A stretch of 64,000 bases of DNA from Aegilops tauschii subsp. strangulata. Taxonomy: Eukaryota; Streptophyta; Magnoliopsida; Poales; Poaceae. Made by a program: the position numbers and the translations under genes. This document shows positions 47,654 to 60,466 of the stretch, piece after piece. Location: positions 157,481,148 through 157,545,147 of the forward strand of contig NC_053040.3 in assembly GCF_002575655.3 (NCBI RefSeq), read 5' to 3'. Position 1 is the first letter of the stretch. Each line of letters begins with the position of its first letter. Below the pieces are notes generated by a model that was not told where the DNA came from, made no database searches, and saw nothing but the letters and a program-made list of their open reading frames with translations.

Positions 47654-50600
47654 CAACTGCCTGTAGGAATCCCCCTTTCCAACTCCTTGGCCGAAGTTGA
47701 GTCTAATCGTCGAAAACTGTTTTACTAACTTGGCTGTGTGGCTTACGGGCCCACGGCGCCATCGGGTGGTATTAGGATCTTTTACTCCTTGTCTATACTC
47801 TGGGACTCTGAGCCCTCTTCTATTCGGGTTAAGTGAATTTTACTAAATCTAACATTAGGATCTCGTTATCACTTTCACCCGGAGAGCCCCTTATTACTGA
47901 TGATCGTCTGCTGCACGTGAAGACCCTGAAGATACTCTCCGCTGATAACCCGAAAACTTGTGTTCATTGCTTTTGCAATTCCCTTTTATCGATAAACTCC
48001 TATGAATAACCACGTATACTCGCCATTCATACAATGTTTCCCAGTTGATCTTGTTATTACAAGATACCCCGAAATTCTCTCTGTTGTTCCGAGAATCCTT
48101 TGAGCTTACTGCCTTGCTGTTCTTTGTCACCTGAATACCCCTACGGATAATTCTTCGCACTCACCGAGTATCCGGTCATCCCCAGTTGATTCAAGTATTC
48201 CACAATAGTCTTCAAAATACTATTCGATCTTTCGAAAATCCTCGGGAGCCTATTGCTCTTGAAATTCTTGTTTGCTTGCATTATGGTTAATCCCATAAGT
48301 CTCGTAATCTTATTGGCATCTCTTGTCATTATCATTTTGAGTCCGTTGATTCAATTTGTTGCGAATGCTCGCATTCCTCAGTCGAATCCTAGAATTCATC
48401 CTTCCGGCTCAGATGTCATTTGAACAGGAGCTGGTTCTCGACTAATCAAATTACTATCGATTGTATCCCTAAGGCTATTCAACTTATCCATCCCTAATCA
48501 GAGCATTGCTTCGGATCCCTTGATTTGGAAATCATAATTCCTTTGCCTTTGAGCTTTGAGTTAGTCAGTTGTTTCTATAGTCTGATCTCCTTGCATTCTT
48601 TCTTCCTCTGGTTGAGTACTGATGCTCACATCAGATCCCTTGGGGACCACCAGACCCTTTTGTCGGATTTTATCCGACAATGTCCTCCATGTTAAATAAG
48701 CTGGTGAGCTTTTCCTCGGATACACGATGCCTTTGGTAAATTGTATCCTCTGCCTTGTGAACCATACTCTACTTTCGAGCTTGTATTATTTACTCCGAAG
48801 TTCGTGGTATATGTTCTAAGAAGCCCTGATGGGTTGAACCTATGCCTTCCTTAATATGCGTGAACTCGAAAGTTTTCACGAGTCATACTCTCCTGGTATT
48901 TTGCCATATAAAATTTTAACACTACAACTTCATCGAACGCGAGAAGTAAATGAAAGGATATGCATTGGAGAAGTGGGAGTCGACCTTGAACTTTGTGTTC
49001 ATGCCCATGGACACGATGTAGATCTTATCATTAAAAGCTTCTCTTAAATTAATTATTCCCTTGGTATAAGTTCATCTTATATCTGGGATCTGGCCTTTTG
49101 CAATCGTGGTCCCGACCATGTTCTCCTTTAAATACCATTTCTTGGACAAGTTAAATCACTTGTCTTCTGCAGGTCAATACGCCTGCCCAACCTCTATTAT
49201 GATCTACCTTTGAGTATTACCCCTGGTATCTCGGGGATATCTTACCATTGCACTACATCTTATAAACTTTGATGAAGTACTACCTTACCTTGTCTTTGTC
49301 ACTTCATGGGCTCTGGGTTGTTTGTCAACCGAGAACACCGAATAGTGAATCAAGTCCGCACTCCGATTCAATAACTCTAGGTAATTTTTGTTGCTTACGA
49401 GTTTAATAATCATTAAGTCATTCCTAGCCTGATCGGCTATATCATTAGAATGCTAAATTTTAACTGTGCTACCTGGTCCTTAACCCCGGAGCACAACTTT
49501 CGATGATGAGCTAAGTTTACGCCGATCTTCCTCTCATACCATTTCACCTTGAACAACAAGCTTGATTTCAAGCGTGTGTCCTACCCATGGTTCCAATAAC
49601 CGTCTGCTTCATCATTCCTTTGACTTGATGTCGTCGCTGATTGATTACATCTTCATGAAATCTCTCGACAAATGTGTTGTGATCATCATCAACCTTATGC
49701 GCTCTTCCAGGATATCGATTGAGTTCATGACGAGAAATACCATCCTTGCCCTCGATGATCTGTGTTATCATCGACCATTTATTGCCTTCCCACCAACACA
49801 AGCTTGTTCGTGTTTGGTGTTATACCTTGAGTTCCTTGCTATCCAGCAATTGTTCTTCTTTACCTTGGAGTATTACCATCTTTTATGTCAAGTATGTCGT
49901 AAGAATTTCACCACCTCGCATGACATCTTGGTACAGTGATACTTCTCCCCATAACCATTCTTTCTTGGTCCCCGTGTTGTTTCTAAAAGGAATACCAACA
50001 AATGGTCTGTGATGTGTAAATTCTAAACTTCTAGCAACCCTATTGCTTTGAAGTCATTGGTCTATAGTTTCATTCTACGTCTATGGCTTAATGAATCATC
50101 ATTCTAACCTTGATCATGCTACCTAAGCCCATATTCGGGTGCACCTTTCAACCAATGTTTAATTGTGTATGTTTTCCTCGAGCATACATCATTATACCAT
50201 TTGATCTGACAAATGTTATCTCCTTGTTCACATAGTGGTGGAAATCCATCTTTTGGAAATCTCAATGGATTGTCGCTGAGTCAATCAGTCACCTCCTCAC
50301 CTCTCCTTGATGTAATGGTGAACCCAGGTCCGGAACTCGCATCCATAGTTCATCGCCCGAGAATCTTCGATGTCGTTTCGACAATTTGTGTTGCACCTTT
50401 CTTCTCAGGCCTCCTAAGTCTGAGTTATCCTGACATCAATCAGATCTGAATCTCGGTCAGATATGATGGTTGGAACATATTTCCAAGAGTTATAACATTG
50501 GCCTATTTATGACCCGGTAAGGTGATGTCATGCCTAACACACCTGGCGGGAGGACCTATTGTTATAAGTTTTACTTTTTAGCAAGGCTAGCTATTCTTCC

Positions 50601-51801
50601 ATGAGGAAATTGTAAGACTTACTCTATAAGTTGTTCCTGATGGATCCTTTTTGTTTCCAAAGTCTGATCTTCACCTGTTGACCATGTCAATGCTATCTCG
50701 AAGCATGTCTATGGTACTCTGATTTTAAACAGGAACATTTGAAGCCCAAAGCTATTTGTTTCCTGCTCAATTATCCACACACCGTTGTATGGATAATGTC
50801 ATGAAATTTCTCTCCCGTACCTAAAGAGTTTTCTACATTATATCACGTCATGGATATCATGCTCTGCTTGTCCTTGGGAAGGATATACCCTTGAAATATG
50901 TGTTTAAACACATTTTTCTTTCCATTCTTCTGTTTAATCTAATAATCATATTTTCCTTTCCATTGTTTGGTTTAACCTTTCTGGTGATCTATATGATCTA
51001 AGCAGTAATATTCTCCTGCTTATGTAAACACCTTGGTGTACAACTCTGTCAGTAAGACCCTGTTATTATTGTTGGTGACATTTCGGTAACCACCGATGGA
51101 CGAGAACTTTGCCTAATGGTCCGCCTCGTTTCAACGAGCAGGAAAATGGTTCTCTTCGTCCCTCGCCCTTGGTACCGACGATGTTGCTGACATATAACTG
51201 ATAGGCTACCCTCTGACATGCCTTGCTATCATGATCGTGCAAGATGTCACCGCCCTTCCTACTTTTAACCCACATGGTGGGCCCATAACCCACAGTTCCA
51301 CAGGATCGAAACCTGACTCTCCTGTACACCCCCTGTTCCCAAATTTATTCATCGCGCGTGGCCTCGTATGTAATTCACGGACCATCGTCCTACTGATCTA
51401 TACTGGCATCAGACATAATACTTATTCCGATTGCTTTGAACCCCTTTCACACTTTGTTTCAGGCTTCGAACGATTGCCTACCCGTTTGAAACTTCTCATG
51501 GTACTTTCTTACTTGCTCTCGGCTTTTCTTAAGGTTTAGTTCGAGAGATACTTTCCGCCACCTTCCCAGATGATATTGACCAGATAGTAAACCCTGCAGA
51601 AGTCCGTTCTTCCAGAATACCCCCTTACTCTGTCGTAAGTACAGTGGAGTTCCCGAAGAAAGGACGACAACTTTATCATGATGACCTGAAACAGCAGAAT
51701 GAAGACATCAATGTATTGGACCAGCCTCTTCGAGAAGAGCAAGCCAGGATGAGAAGACCCGCTAGATTCGTTACCAAACCTTCCCCCCTTACTCCCCTCT
51801 T
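47654..51801 (+). pseudogene. Degenerate internal region with a pol relic
   Basis: The first 230 bases resemble the leader of the autonomous gypsy (18590-18830). Beyond it the DNA is stop-rich. At about 49630-49690 the plus strand reads LIDYIFMKSLDKCVVIII, which aligns with [18 protein letters not shown] of the intact reverse transcriptase (21931-21984), but the catalytic YLDD residues are lost. A stretch before the 3' end (about 51560-51760) keeps pol-tail-like composition. No protease, integrase or knuckle is convincing. Confidence 0.65.
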
Positions 51802-51838
51802 AAATCTCGGGACGAGATTTCTTGTAGTGGAGGAGAAT
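51802..51838 (+). promoter_or_regulatory. Pre-PPT hairpin and polypurine tract
   Basis: AAATCTCG-GGA-CGAGATTT (51802-51820) is followed by CTTGTAGTGGAGGAGAAT next to the 3' LTR, identical in design to 24383-24419. Confidence 0.85.
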
Positions 51839-54800
51839 TGTGACGCCCGGATAATCAAGCTACAGTAAAACTCTGCTAATGATGCCACATCACCTCCGTT
51901 ACTGTTTCTAATCCTTCGTTAGTTCAAAACCGATTCAAAAATCAATTCAAAATATAGCAAACAATAAAACTTTTCAAATGTCAAAACTAAAATGTTCTAA
52001 AAGTGACAAATAAATCGTAAGTAATTATGGTGGAGAAACCAAGCTTTGACAAAATGTTTAAAGGCTCTAAAATAATTAAAACAATAGTGAAAACAATTAA
52101 ACAAATGCCTATTGAATTTATAAAATGCTAAAACTATTTTATTATGGGTTAAGGATTAATCTCACAGTAGTTTGTTGATAAATACAAATTTAGGCATTAG
52201 TGGTAATTTTTGTAAAACAAGAAAATAAAAGAAACTACAAATAAAAAAAATAAAAAAAAGAAAAGGAAAAGAACCCCCCCTCCCCGCTGGGCCTCGGCCC
52301 AGCTGGCCGTCGACCCACCCTAGCCGGCCCACTCCCCCTCCCTGGTCGGTTCTCTGTTCCCCCGACCCCGTCGCTACAGGAGGCTGGTCGCCGCCGAACC
52401 CCCTCGCCGGCGATGAACCCCGCGAGAGAATAAGGCTGCCACGCCACGACTCCTCGATCCCCTCTCCAATCCCCCTGGCGTCCCCATCCATTTCCCTCCT
52501 CGCGCCGCTTTCGCTCTCCAGATCCACCGCGCCACCGCACCACCGCCATGACCGCCGACGCCGACGAGCTCTTCGCCGTCCCCGTCACCTAGGACCGTGC
52601 CAGGGCCTTCGCCGCCCTCCACCTCGTCGCCTTCGACTACGAGCCGAGCCGAGGAGCACCACTACGGCGCCCCTGACCCTACTTCCTCGTCGCCTCGCTG
52701 CCCCAACTCGTCGCCATCATCCCGTCTTCGTCCTCGGTGCCCGGAGCTACTCCTCGTCGATTCGCTGCGACCAAGTCGTCCCCGGCCTCGCCGTCCCCTA
52801 CTCTGCGACCGTTGTGAGCCCCCGCACCTTTCCCCCTTATACTCGCCGGCTCTTTCGTCCTCTAGGGCGTAGGTCCGCCATGACCGCAAGCTCCCTGCCT
52901 CCGGCCATGTCGCCGTCGTGGACAGCGCATGACCTGGGCCAAATCGAGCACACAAGTGTGCTCGTGGTGGTCCGTAGACGCCACCTAGCTGCTTCGCTTG
53001 CTCGAATTCGAGCCACAGCACCACACCCGCGCACATCCGAGCTCCGGCCCCCGCTCTGCTTGTCGCCGCCGTTGCCACCAACCACCTCCGGCCAACCCGC
53101 CGCCCGCGCCTTGCCTCCCTCCCGTGTGCCTGCTGCTGCTACTGCCTCGCGCCAGGCCCAGTCCCCCTTCCACTGCCGACGATATCTGCGTGCGCGCCTC
53201 GCCGCGCCCGCCGGAGACCGCCCTTGCCCGCACGCCTCCTCGCCCACGCTCGCCCCCTACGCATGTGGCCGCGCCCCCAGTCGCCCGCCTCAGCCGGCGG
53301 CGCCCACCTCCGCCCGGGCCTGCTCGCGCCCCCTGTCCCGAGCCTTCCCACGGCCAACACCATGGCCGCCGGCGTCGTACTCTACGAGTACGTACGTACG
53401 GGCACAGCCACACCAGAGGCCGATTTGGGCCACCGGCACATGGGCCCGACACCCCTTGTTAATTAGGGAGGCCCTAATTAGTTTAGCCCAAAACCCCCTA
53501 ATTAAGCTAAGTAAACTTAGTCAAAAACCTGTTAATTAAAATGAGCCAATGACAATTGGGACCCACATACGCTGTTCACATTGGACTAGTCAAAATATTA
53601 ACTGGGTCAACCCAGCCCCTGGCCCCACATGTCATACAGATGCACACATTGCTGGGTACACTCCTGTGTACCCATAGCAATTTGTCTTTTTATTATTTCG
53701 AATTAAATTAAATGCAGAAATCCCAGGATTTGTTTAAATCTTTGAAAAATCATAGAAAATAAACCGTAACTCGGATGAAAAAGTTTTATACATGAAAGTT
53801 GCTCAGAACGACGAGACGAATCCGGATATGCAGCCCGTTCGTCCGCTACACATTCCTAGCATAGCAAACATGCAACTTTCCCCCTCCGGTCCGTTTGTCT
53901 GAAAACGCGAAACACCGGGAATACTTTCCCGGATGTTTCCCCCCTTCGCCAGTATCACCTACCACTGCGTTAGGGCACACCTAGCACCGCGTATTGCCCT
54001 ATTATGCTTTGTGATGCTTTGATTGCTCTGTTATTTATTGTGTTCCCCCTCCGTTACTTCTTTCCAGTAGACCCCGAGACCGCTGTCGATGCCCCTGTGA
54101 TCGATTACATCGACGACGACCCCTTCTTCTTGCCAGAGCAACCAGGCAAGCCCCCCCTTGATCACCAGATATCGCCTATTCTTCTCTATACTGCTTGCAT
54201 TAGAGTAGTGTAGCATGTTACTGCTTTCCGTTAATCCTATCCTGATGCATAGCCTGTCATTGTTGCTACAGTTGTTACCCTTACCTGCTATCCTACTGCT
54301 TAGTATAGGATGCTAGTGTTCCATCAGTGGCCCCACACTCTTGTCCGTCTGCCATGCTATACTACTGGGCTGTGATCACTTCGGGAGGTGATCACGGGTA
54401 TATACTATATACATTATATACATGACACATGTGGTGACTAAAGTCGGGTCGGCTCGTTGAGTACCCGCAAGTGATTCTGATGAGGGGGCTGAAAGGACAG
54501 GTGGCTCCACCCCGGTAGAGGTGGGCCTGGGTTCCCGACGGCCCCCGACTGTTACTTTGTGGCGGAGCGACATGGCAGGTTGAGACCACCTAGGAGAGAG
54601 GTGGGCCTGGCCCTGGTTGGCGTTCGCAGATACTTAACACGCTTAACGAGTTCTGGGTATTTGATCTGAGTCTGGCCATTTGGTCTATACGCACTAACCA
54701 TCTACGCGGGAGTAGTTATGGGTATCCCGACGTCGTGGTATCAGCCGAAGCCTTCGTGACGTCAGCGACTGAGTGGCGCGCGCCGGATTGGACTGGAACG

Positions 54801-55824
54801 CCACTAGGCTAGGTCTGCTTCCGGCCGCGTACGCAACGTGCAGGTGTGCATAGGGCGATGGGCCCAGACCCCTGCGCACATAGGTTTAGACCGGCGTGCT
54901 GACCTCTCTGTTGAGCCTAGGTGGGGCTGCGACGTGTTGATCTTACGAGGCTGGTCATGACCCAGAAAAGTGTGTCCGACCAAATGGGATCGAGCGTGTT
55001 GGGTTATGTGGTGCACCCCTGCAGGGAAGTTTATCTATTCGAATAGCCGTGTCCCTCGGTAAAAGGACGACCCGGAGTTGTACCTTGACCTTATGACAAC
55101 TAGAACTGGATACTGAATAAAATACACCCTTCCAAGTGCCAGATATAACCCGGTGATCGCTCTCTAACAGGGCGACGAGGAGGGGATCGCCGGGTAGGAT
55201 TATGCTATGCGATGCTACTTGGAGGACTTCAATCTACTCTCTTCTACATGCTACAAGATGGAGATGGCCAGAAGCGTAGTCTTCAACAGGACTAGCTATC
55301 CCCCTCTTATTCTGGCATTCTGCAGTTCAGTCCACTGATATGGCCCTTTACACATATACCCATGCATATGTAGTGTAGCTCCTTGCTTGCGAGTACTTTG
55401 GATGAGTACTCACGGTTGCTTTTCTCCCTCTTTTCCCCTTTCTATACCTGGTTGTCGCAACCAGATGCTGGAGTCCAGGAGCTAGAGATCCCGATGATGA
55501 TTCTACATGGAGTTCGGCTTCGAGGAGTAGTTAGGAGGTCCCAGGCAGGAGGCCTTGCCTTTTCGATCGTTGCTACTTTTGTGCTAGCCTTCTTAAGGCA
55601 AACTTGTTTAACTTATGTCTGTACTTAGATATTGTTGCTTCCGCTAACTCGTCTATGATCGAGCACTTGTATTCGAGCCCTCGAGGCCCCTGGCTTGTAT
55701 TATGATGCTTGTATGACTTATTTATGTTGTAGAGTTGTGTTGTGATATCTTCCCGTGAGTCCCTGATCTTGATCGTACACATTCGCGTGCATGATTAGTG
55801 TACGGTCAAATCGGGGGCGTCACA
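51839..55824 (+). repeat. 3' LTR of the non-autonomous gypsy
   Basis: It has the same length as the 5' LTR and ends GGCGTCACA before the duplication AACAT. Confidence 0.93.
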
Positions 55825-55829
55825 AACAT

Positions 55830-58483
55830 CCCAAATTTTTAATTTGAAATGTTATACATTAGATCATCATTGCATATCATATTTTATTGCATTTTGGCTA
55901 GATCCTAGAAATTGTACGCAACTCAAGGACCCACAGGAGAGAGTTGGGGATTTCGTTATTTTCAAATTTGGGTATTCTCAAATTTTGAAAATAGGATCAT
56001 TTGATTTTATTTATTTTATCTTTAATTATTCCAATTATAAAAATATGAGAGAGGGAATAAAATGACTTTCCCAAAATAAAGGAATAATGCGGATTTAATA
56101 AAAAAATCAAATAAGATTTTATTTTGGAGTTTTTCGCTATTTTATTTGGATAGGAAAAAATGCGCGTTTTTCAAAATTGCATTTAGGCCCCAAATAAATG
56201 TTCATCTTGTCTGGCTTGATTTTATAAGTCGGGGAAAATTTATTTCAGGATTTTTGGAGTTCATTTAGTATTTCTTTTGTTTGTTTTTCTGCGCGTATTT
56301 ATTAAAAAAAAACGAAACCGACTATGGGTCGTGTTCGGCCAGGACTCCGCCTGGCCGGGTCCTTTATAAGTCGCGGCCCGACCCCGCCGTTGGCCCAAGC
56401 CGCCGCTGCCCCCGAACCCTAACCCTAGCCCGACCCCGCTGCCCGCCGGATCCGCCGCCGCCGCCGACGTCGCCGCCCCGTCGCCCGTCGCCCGCCGTCA
56501 CCCCGCCGCCCGACGCCGTTGCCACCGCCGCCCGCCCCGACGCCCGACCCAGCCGCCCGCCGACCCCGCCGGAGCCGCCGCCCCTCGCCGAGGTAGCCGC
56601 CGGAGTTGTCGCCGCCGCCGGCGGTAAAAAACCGCGGTTGTTTTTATTTTTTTAGATCTGTTTATTTTCTTTTTTCCTTTTTTCTCGGTTTAGTTAATTA
56701 GCGAGCGTTCGCTCGTTCGTTCGTTTTAACGAACGTATTCATCGTTTAGTTACAGTTAACGAACGTTCGTTCGATAAACTGTTCGTCAGTTTTTCTTTTT
56801 TCTCGGATTTTCCGCGATTATTCCAGATCGCGATTTCTGATCCGATTTTCGTTCTAGTATATCTTTTCGCTCGTTTATCGGAATCAGGCGATTCAAGCGC
56901 CTAGAGTTTCGTCTCGAAATTCTCTTTCCGTTTAACCAACTCAAACAAGTTTTTGTTACTGTAAAATTTGACTTAGATCCAGATTAGTAAACGAAGCTTG
57001 TTTCTTTCGCCGTTTGACTTTCGTTGCTTCGTTTGATTTGATTCTTTTTGCAAACCGGAGTTCTTAAGTTGAACTTTCTGATTAGATCTTTTATTTGAGT
57101 TTTACATGTGCATTAGTAGAGTGCTTACTGTATGCTTGTTTGTTTGCGATAGAGTACCCGGAGTGCGCCGCTTGCTACTTCGAATCTCTAGGTTTCACGG
57201 ATCATCAGCAAGGCAAGTAACACTTTGATCATACTCCTTTACTACCCAGTTTTATTGCATTAGACCAATCCTCAAACATTGCATGATTAGGATCTAATTA
57301 AATTATGGGTATTGGGAAGTAGATGAGGTAGTACCTATTACCTGTTTTGTTATCAAACCTTTGGGAGTTACTTCTACGTTTGCTCATATTGCTATGCTAT
57401 GCTAGTAGACGTGGATTGGGTGAGTGTATCCATGACAGATGTGAGATTGTTAATTTAATGGTTTACTTAAGGTGGCAACTTAAACACACATATGGGTGGA
57501 TTGAGGCACCTGGGTATTCCAGTGATTGCCTGTTTTCTTTTGGACCGCCACCCAGGCTCAAAGGGATCATGAGATTATTCATGCTAGAAACTTCCGTGTG
57601 CAGGCGCAAGCTATTATGGGCTCTAGCATAGTTGAATAAGTTGTGTGAATTCTTACAGTGGTAGACTAGCAGATGTAGGGGAAAGTAGGTGTAACGGTCT
57701 ACCCGATCGTAAGGTGCAAACAGTTCTGAAAGACTGTGTCTCGGTCATCCGTTACTCAAACACCATGTAGTGCGAGTAATCCAACAAAGGAGATCGAGTC
57801 TTGTGGGGAAAAATGCACAAACCTCTGCAGAGTGTATAAACTAATCGTGATTAGCCGTGTCCCCGGTTATGGACATCTTGAGTATCTAGTACTTGGATTA
57901 TCATGTTAATCTCATCATGTTACTCAAATTAATTTTGTTGGGTTAAGGATGATACTTAATTGGGATTGAGATGCTGTCAACCATTCTCAATGTTTAACAA
58001 CCACCATGATAGTTAAATAAAATTTATTCCTTTGCAGTAGGGAAAAATTAGCTTTTCGCAAAACTGGAACCATAGAGCTTTCCACCAGCCAAATATGCAT
58101 GTAGTGATAGCATTATTCTGTTCATTACTCTCTAGGTGTTATTTTGCCAGCATATTCCATGTGCTGACCCGTTTTCGGGCTGCAACGTTTCATGTTGCAG
58201 ACTTTTCAGACGACGAGTAAGGTGCCTTAGGTCGTGGTCTTATACTCAGTGATGCCGTTGGAGTTGATGGACTCACTTATCTTCCAAGTCTTCCGCTGTT
58301 ATCGTTTTAGATGGCCTTAAGCCATATTTGTCATACTTATTTCTCTTTTGAGATACTCGATGTAATAAGTGTGTGATTGCTACTCTGTTATAAATCCTTC
58401 AAATACTGTGCGTGTCAGCATTACTGATCCAGGGATGACACTGGTGCACGGTAGATCAGACTGTTTGAGGTCTGGTCGCTACA
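55830..58483 (+). repeat. Solo LTR, main part
   Basis: This is the remainder of the LTR begun at 43645. It has an AT-rich start, a GC-rich block (56330-56640) with an incidental telomere-like AACCCTAACCCTA, and a palindrome cluster (56700-56780). It contains no gene that I can support. Confidence 0.8.
56700..56782. repeat. Cluster of nested GAACG/CGTTC palindromes
   Basis: GCGAGCGTTCGCTCGTTCG, TTTTAACGAACG and TTAACGAACGTTCGTTCG are overlapping inverted repeats within 80 bases and can fold into several hairpins. Confidence 0.75.
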
Positions 58484-58510
58484 CGCAGCCTGGGGAGGTG
58501 GGTACAGTAT

Positions 58511-58918
58511 ATACCTGGCCAAATGGGCCGGTCCGGCCCGGCACGGCTCGCCCTGAGTTAAACGGGCCAGGCACGGCACGGCCGACCAGGCATGCTTAGT
58601 ACACGGGCCGTGCCGGGCCGGCACGCGTGCTGACCTCCAGGGCCCAGGCGCGACAAAACAATTAAACGGGCCGGCCCATCGGCATGTTTATCCGTTATCC
58701 CAACTAATTTTAGCCTATTTTACCATTAAAAACATTAAAAAAATAAACGGGCCGTGCCAGGCCGGCACGTGTGCCCAGCCTCCAGGCCCAGGCACGACCC
58801 TAGGCAGGCCACGTGCCGGACACGACCCGATTAATCACGTGCTGGGCCGGCCCACCACGGGCCAGGCACACGTGCTAACAGGCCGGCCTGCCAGGCACGG
58901 CCCATTTGGCCAGGTATC
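58511..58918. mobile_element. Non-autonomous TIR DNA transposon (hAT- or Mutator-like)
   Basis: The terminal inverted repeats are ATACCTGGCCAAATGGGCCG on the left and its complement at the right end (CGGCCCATTTGGCCAGGTAT). The flanks are GTACAGTAT (58502-58510) and GTACAGTAT (58919-58927), present once at the matching place of unit 1 (about 31311-31319). The 408-bp interior is packed with GGGCCGGCAC-type motifs. A 9-bp duplication suggests Mutator; an 8-bp reading and GGCC-rich subterminal motifs would suit hAT. Confidence 0.85.
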
Positions 58919-58927
58919 GTACAGTAT

Positions 58928-58989
58928 CAGCCCGGCCCGCAGATGGCCTGTCGACCGACCCATCCCCGTCGCCTGTCCTACAAAACCCT
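58928..58989 (+). other. Fragment of original NUG2 upstream DNA between two insertions
   Basis: CAGCCCGGCCCGCAGATGGC to CAAAACCCT matches 31320-31381 of unit 1, lying between the TIR element and the composite insertion. Confidence 0.8.
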
Positions 58990-59109
58990 GGGATTTCCTA
59001 TTTGGCGTTGCAGGCGCCCGTTACTGTGCATTTTGCAAACGGGCGCGTGCATCGCTCCAAACCTGGCCGGCCCATTGTTTCTAGTGTTCGCGAGCGCAAA
59101 AAAAGTGCG

Positions 59110-59175
59110 ATAAGGGGTTCGAACCGGCGACCCCTTGATCGCAAGTGCCTCGTTCCAACCACCAAGTTATCCATC
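59110..59175 (-). other. tRNA-like sequence, left arm of composite insertion
   Basis: The minus strand reads GGATAACTTGGTGGTTGGAA and, further on, GGTTCGAACCCC, a perfect pol III box B (GGTTCGAAnCC). Cloverleaf pairing is not convincing, so this is not called a tRNA gene. Confidence 0.45.
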
Positions 59176-59747
59176 CCGCGTGCTGCACAGATGCTTGGTC
59201 TTTTCCTTTTATTTCGTCCATTAGTTTAGTTTCTTTTTTTTCTTTTTTGTTCTTCCTTTTTTCTGTTTCCTCCTTTTGTTTTCTTTAGTGTGCATTTTTA
59301 AAATTCATGAACCTTTTCTTCTAAATAGATGAACTTTTTTTGAATTTCTTGAACAAATCGATGAACTTTTTTGAAAATTGATGAACTACTTTTAAAATTT
59401 GATGAACCTTTTTTTAAAAAAGTGAACTTTTTTTCAAATTCAATGAAATTTTTCTAAATTGATGAACTATTTCCAATTTCAACAAAGTTTTTGAATTCAT
59501 GAACTTTTTTGAATTCATTAACTTTTTTTGTAGTAATCACATGTTTTCAAAATCGATGAACTTTTCTCAAAAGCGATGAACTTTTTTAACTTTATGTACT
59601 TTTTCTCGAAAAATGTTAAACATTTCTCTCAAAATCGATTAACTGTTTAAAATTCATGAAATTTTTTAAATAAAAAAACCTAGGTGATAGAAAAATAGCG
59701 GGCACACTTGTTCTTATACTGATTGAACTATGACCAGTCACAACTTT

Positions 59748-59816
59748 CAGTTGCTGTAGTGGTTATAAGTTCGGCCGGAGACTTGGTGTTGCAAGTTCGA
59801 ATCCTGGCGAGCCGCA
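59748..59816 (+). other. tRNA-like sequence, right arm of composite insertion
   Basis: TGTAGTGGTTATAAGTTCGG followed by GCAAGTTCGAATCCTGGCGA has box A- and box B-like spacing of a tRNA-derived promoter, in the opposite orientation to the left arm. Confidence 0.45.
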
Positions 59817-60466
59817 TTTTTTTTGCGCTTTTCTGCCCTTTGCCTTCGCGGGCCGGCCCAACAATGCGCCGCAGCGGGGGCCAGCTACCTGTTCGGGCGC
59901 TTAGGGTGTGTTTGGTTGCAGTCACGGGCCGGAATGTCATGGGTCGGACCCGTTACTAGGCCTCGTTCCAGTGTTCGGTAGGCCAACCGGAACAGAACCC
60001 ACTCGACCCCGATAAGCATCACGCGGAACGAGCCCTTTCCCACTCCCGCAAACCCTATCGCTGCTCCTCTCCTGGCGCCGCTCGACCTCCTCCTTCCTCT
60101 CGCTCAGGTGCGCCGCCGGCCCTCTTCCTCCCTCTCTCTGCTTCGCCGCCGGCCCTTTCCTCCCTCCCGCTCTCTCTGCTGCGCCGCCGACCCCTCTCCT
60201 AGCTCGTGCGCGCCGCGTCCCCTCTCCCTCGCTACATCTCCTGCAGAGCCAGCCCTCTCCCTCGCTCCAGATCTTGCGCCGCTGGACCTCCCTCCCTCGA
60301 TCCATCTCCGGCGCCGCCGGTTTCCATTGTTGCTCATCTCGTACTCTCTCGATATGCAGGATACCAGGAGAAGGCAGGGGTCTAGGGCGGCACTCCGGCG
60401 CGGCGGCAGAGGGAATCAGACCCTCCTCTCCTCAAGGTATGAACCCTCTTCCTCCCCCCTTGTATA

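Larger units (their letters stand above)
43653..55824 (+). mobile_element. Young gypsy-type element lacking intact coding (non-autonomous or degenerate)
   Basis: LTRs 43653-47638 and 51839-55824 are both exactly 3986 bp, with about 25 differences seen by eye. They are flanked by a perfect duplication AACAT (43648-43652, 55825-55829). The primer site TGGTATCAGAGC, the leader and the pre-PPT hairpin match the gypsy at 14831-28157, and the last 2 kb of the LTRs are related. The 4.2 kb interior has no intact gag or pol. Being recent yet coding-dead, it was probably mobilised by enzymes of a related autonomous element. Confidence 0.92.
43645..58483 (+). mobile_element. Solo LTR of a gypsy-type element, split by a younger gypsy element
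   Basis: The LTR begins TGTAACAT at 43645-43652, is interrupted after 8 bases by the element 43653-55824, and resumes at 55830 with CCCAAATTTTTAATTTG. It ends GCTACA at 58483, about 2.66 kb in all. Flanks are CGTAG (43640-43644) and CGCAG (58484-58488); unit 1 has a single CGCAG at the matching place, so this is a 5-bp target duplication with one later change. There is no second LTR or internal region, the mark of LTR-LTR recombination. The family is not determined. Confidence 0.83.

Noticed and set aside
56410..56430. Telomere-like AACCCTAACCCTAG
   Set aside because: Only two repeat units inside a GC-rich LTR leader; not a telomere or interstitial telomeric array.
59110..59816. Functional tRNA genes
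   Set aside because: Box B motifs are good, but acceptor, D and anticodon stems cannot be paired convincingly; treated as tRNA-like parts of a mobile element.
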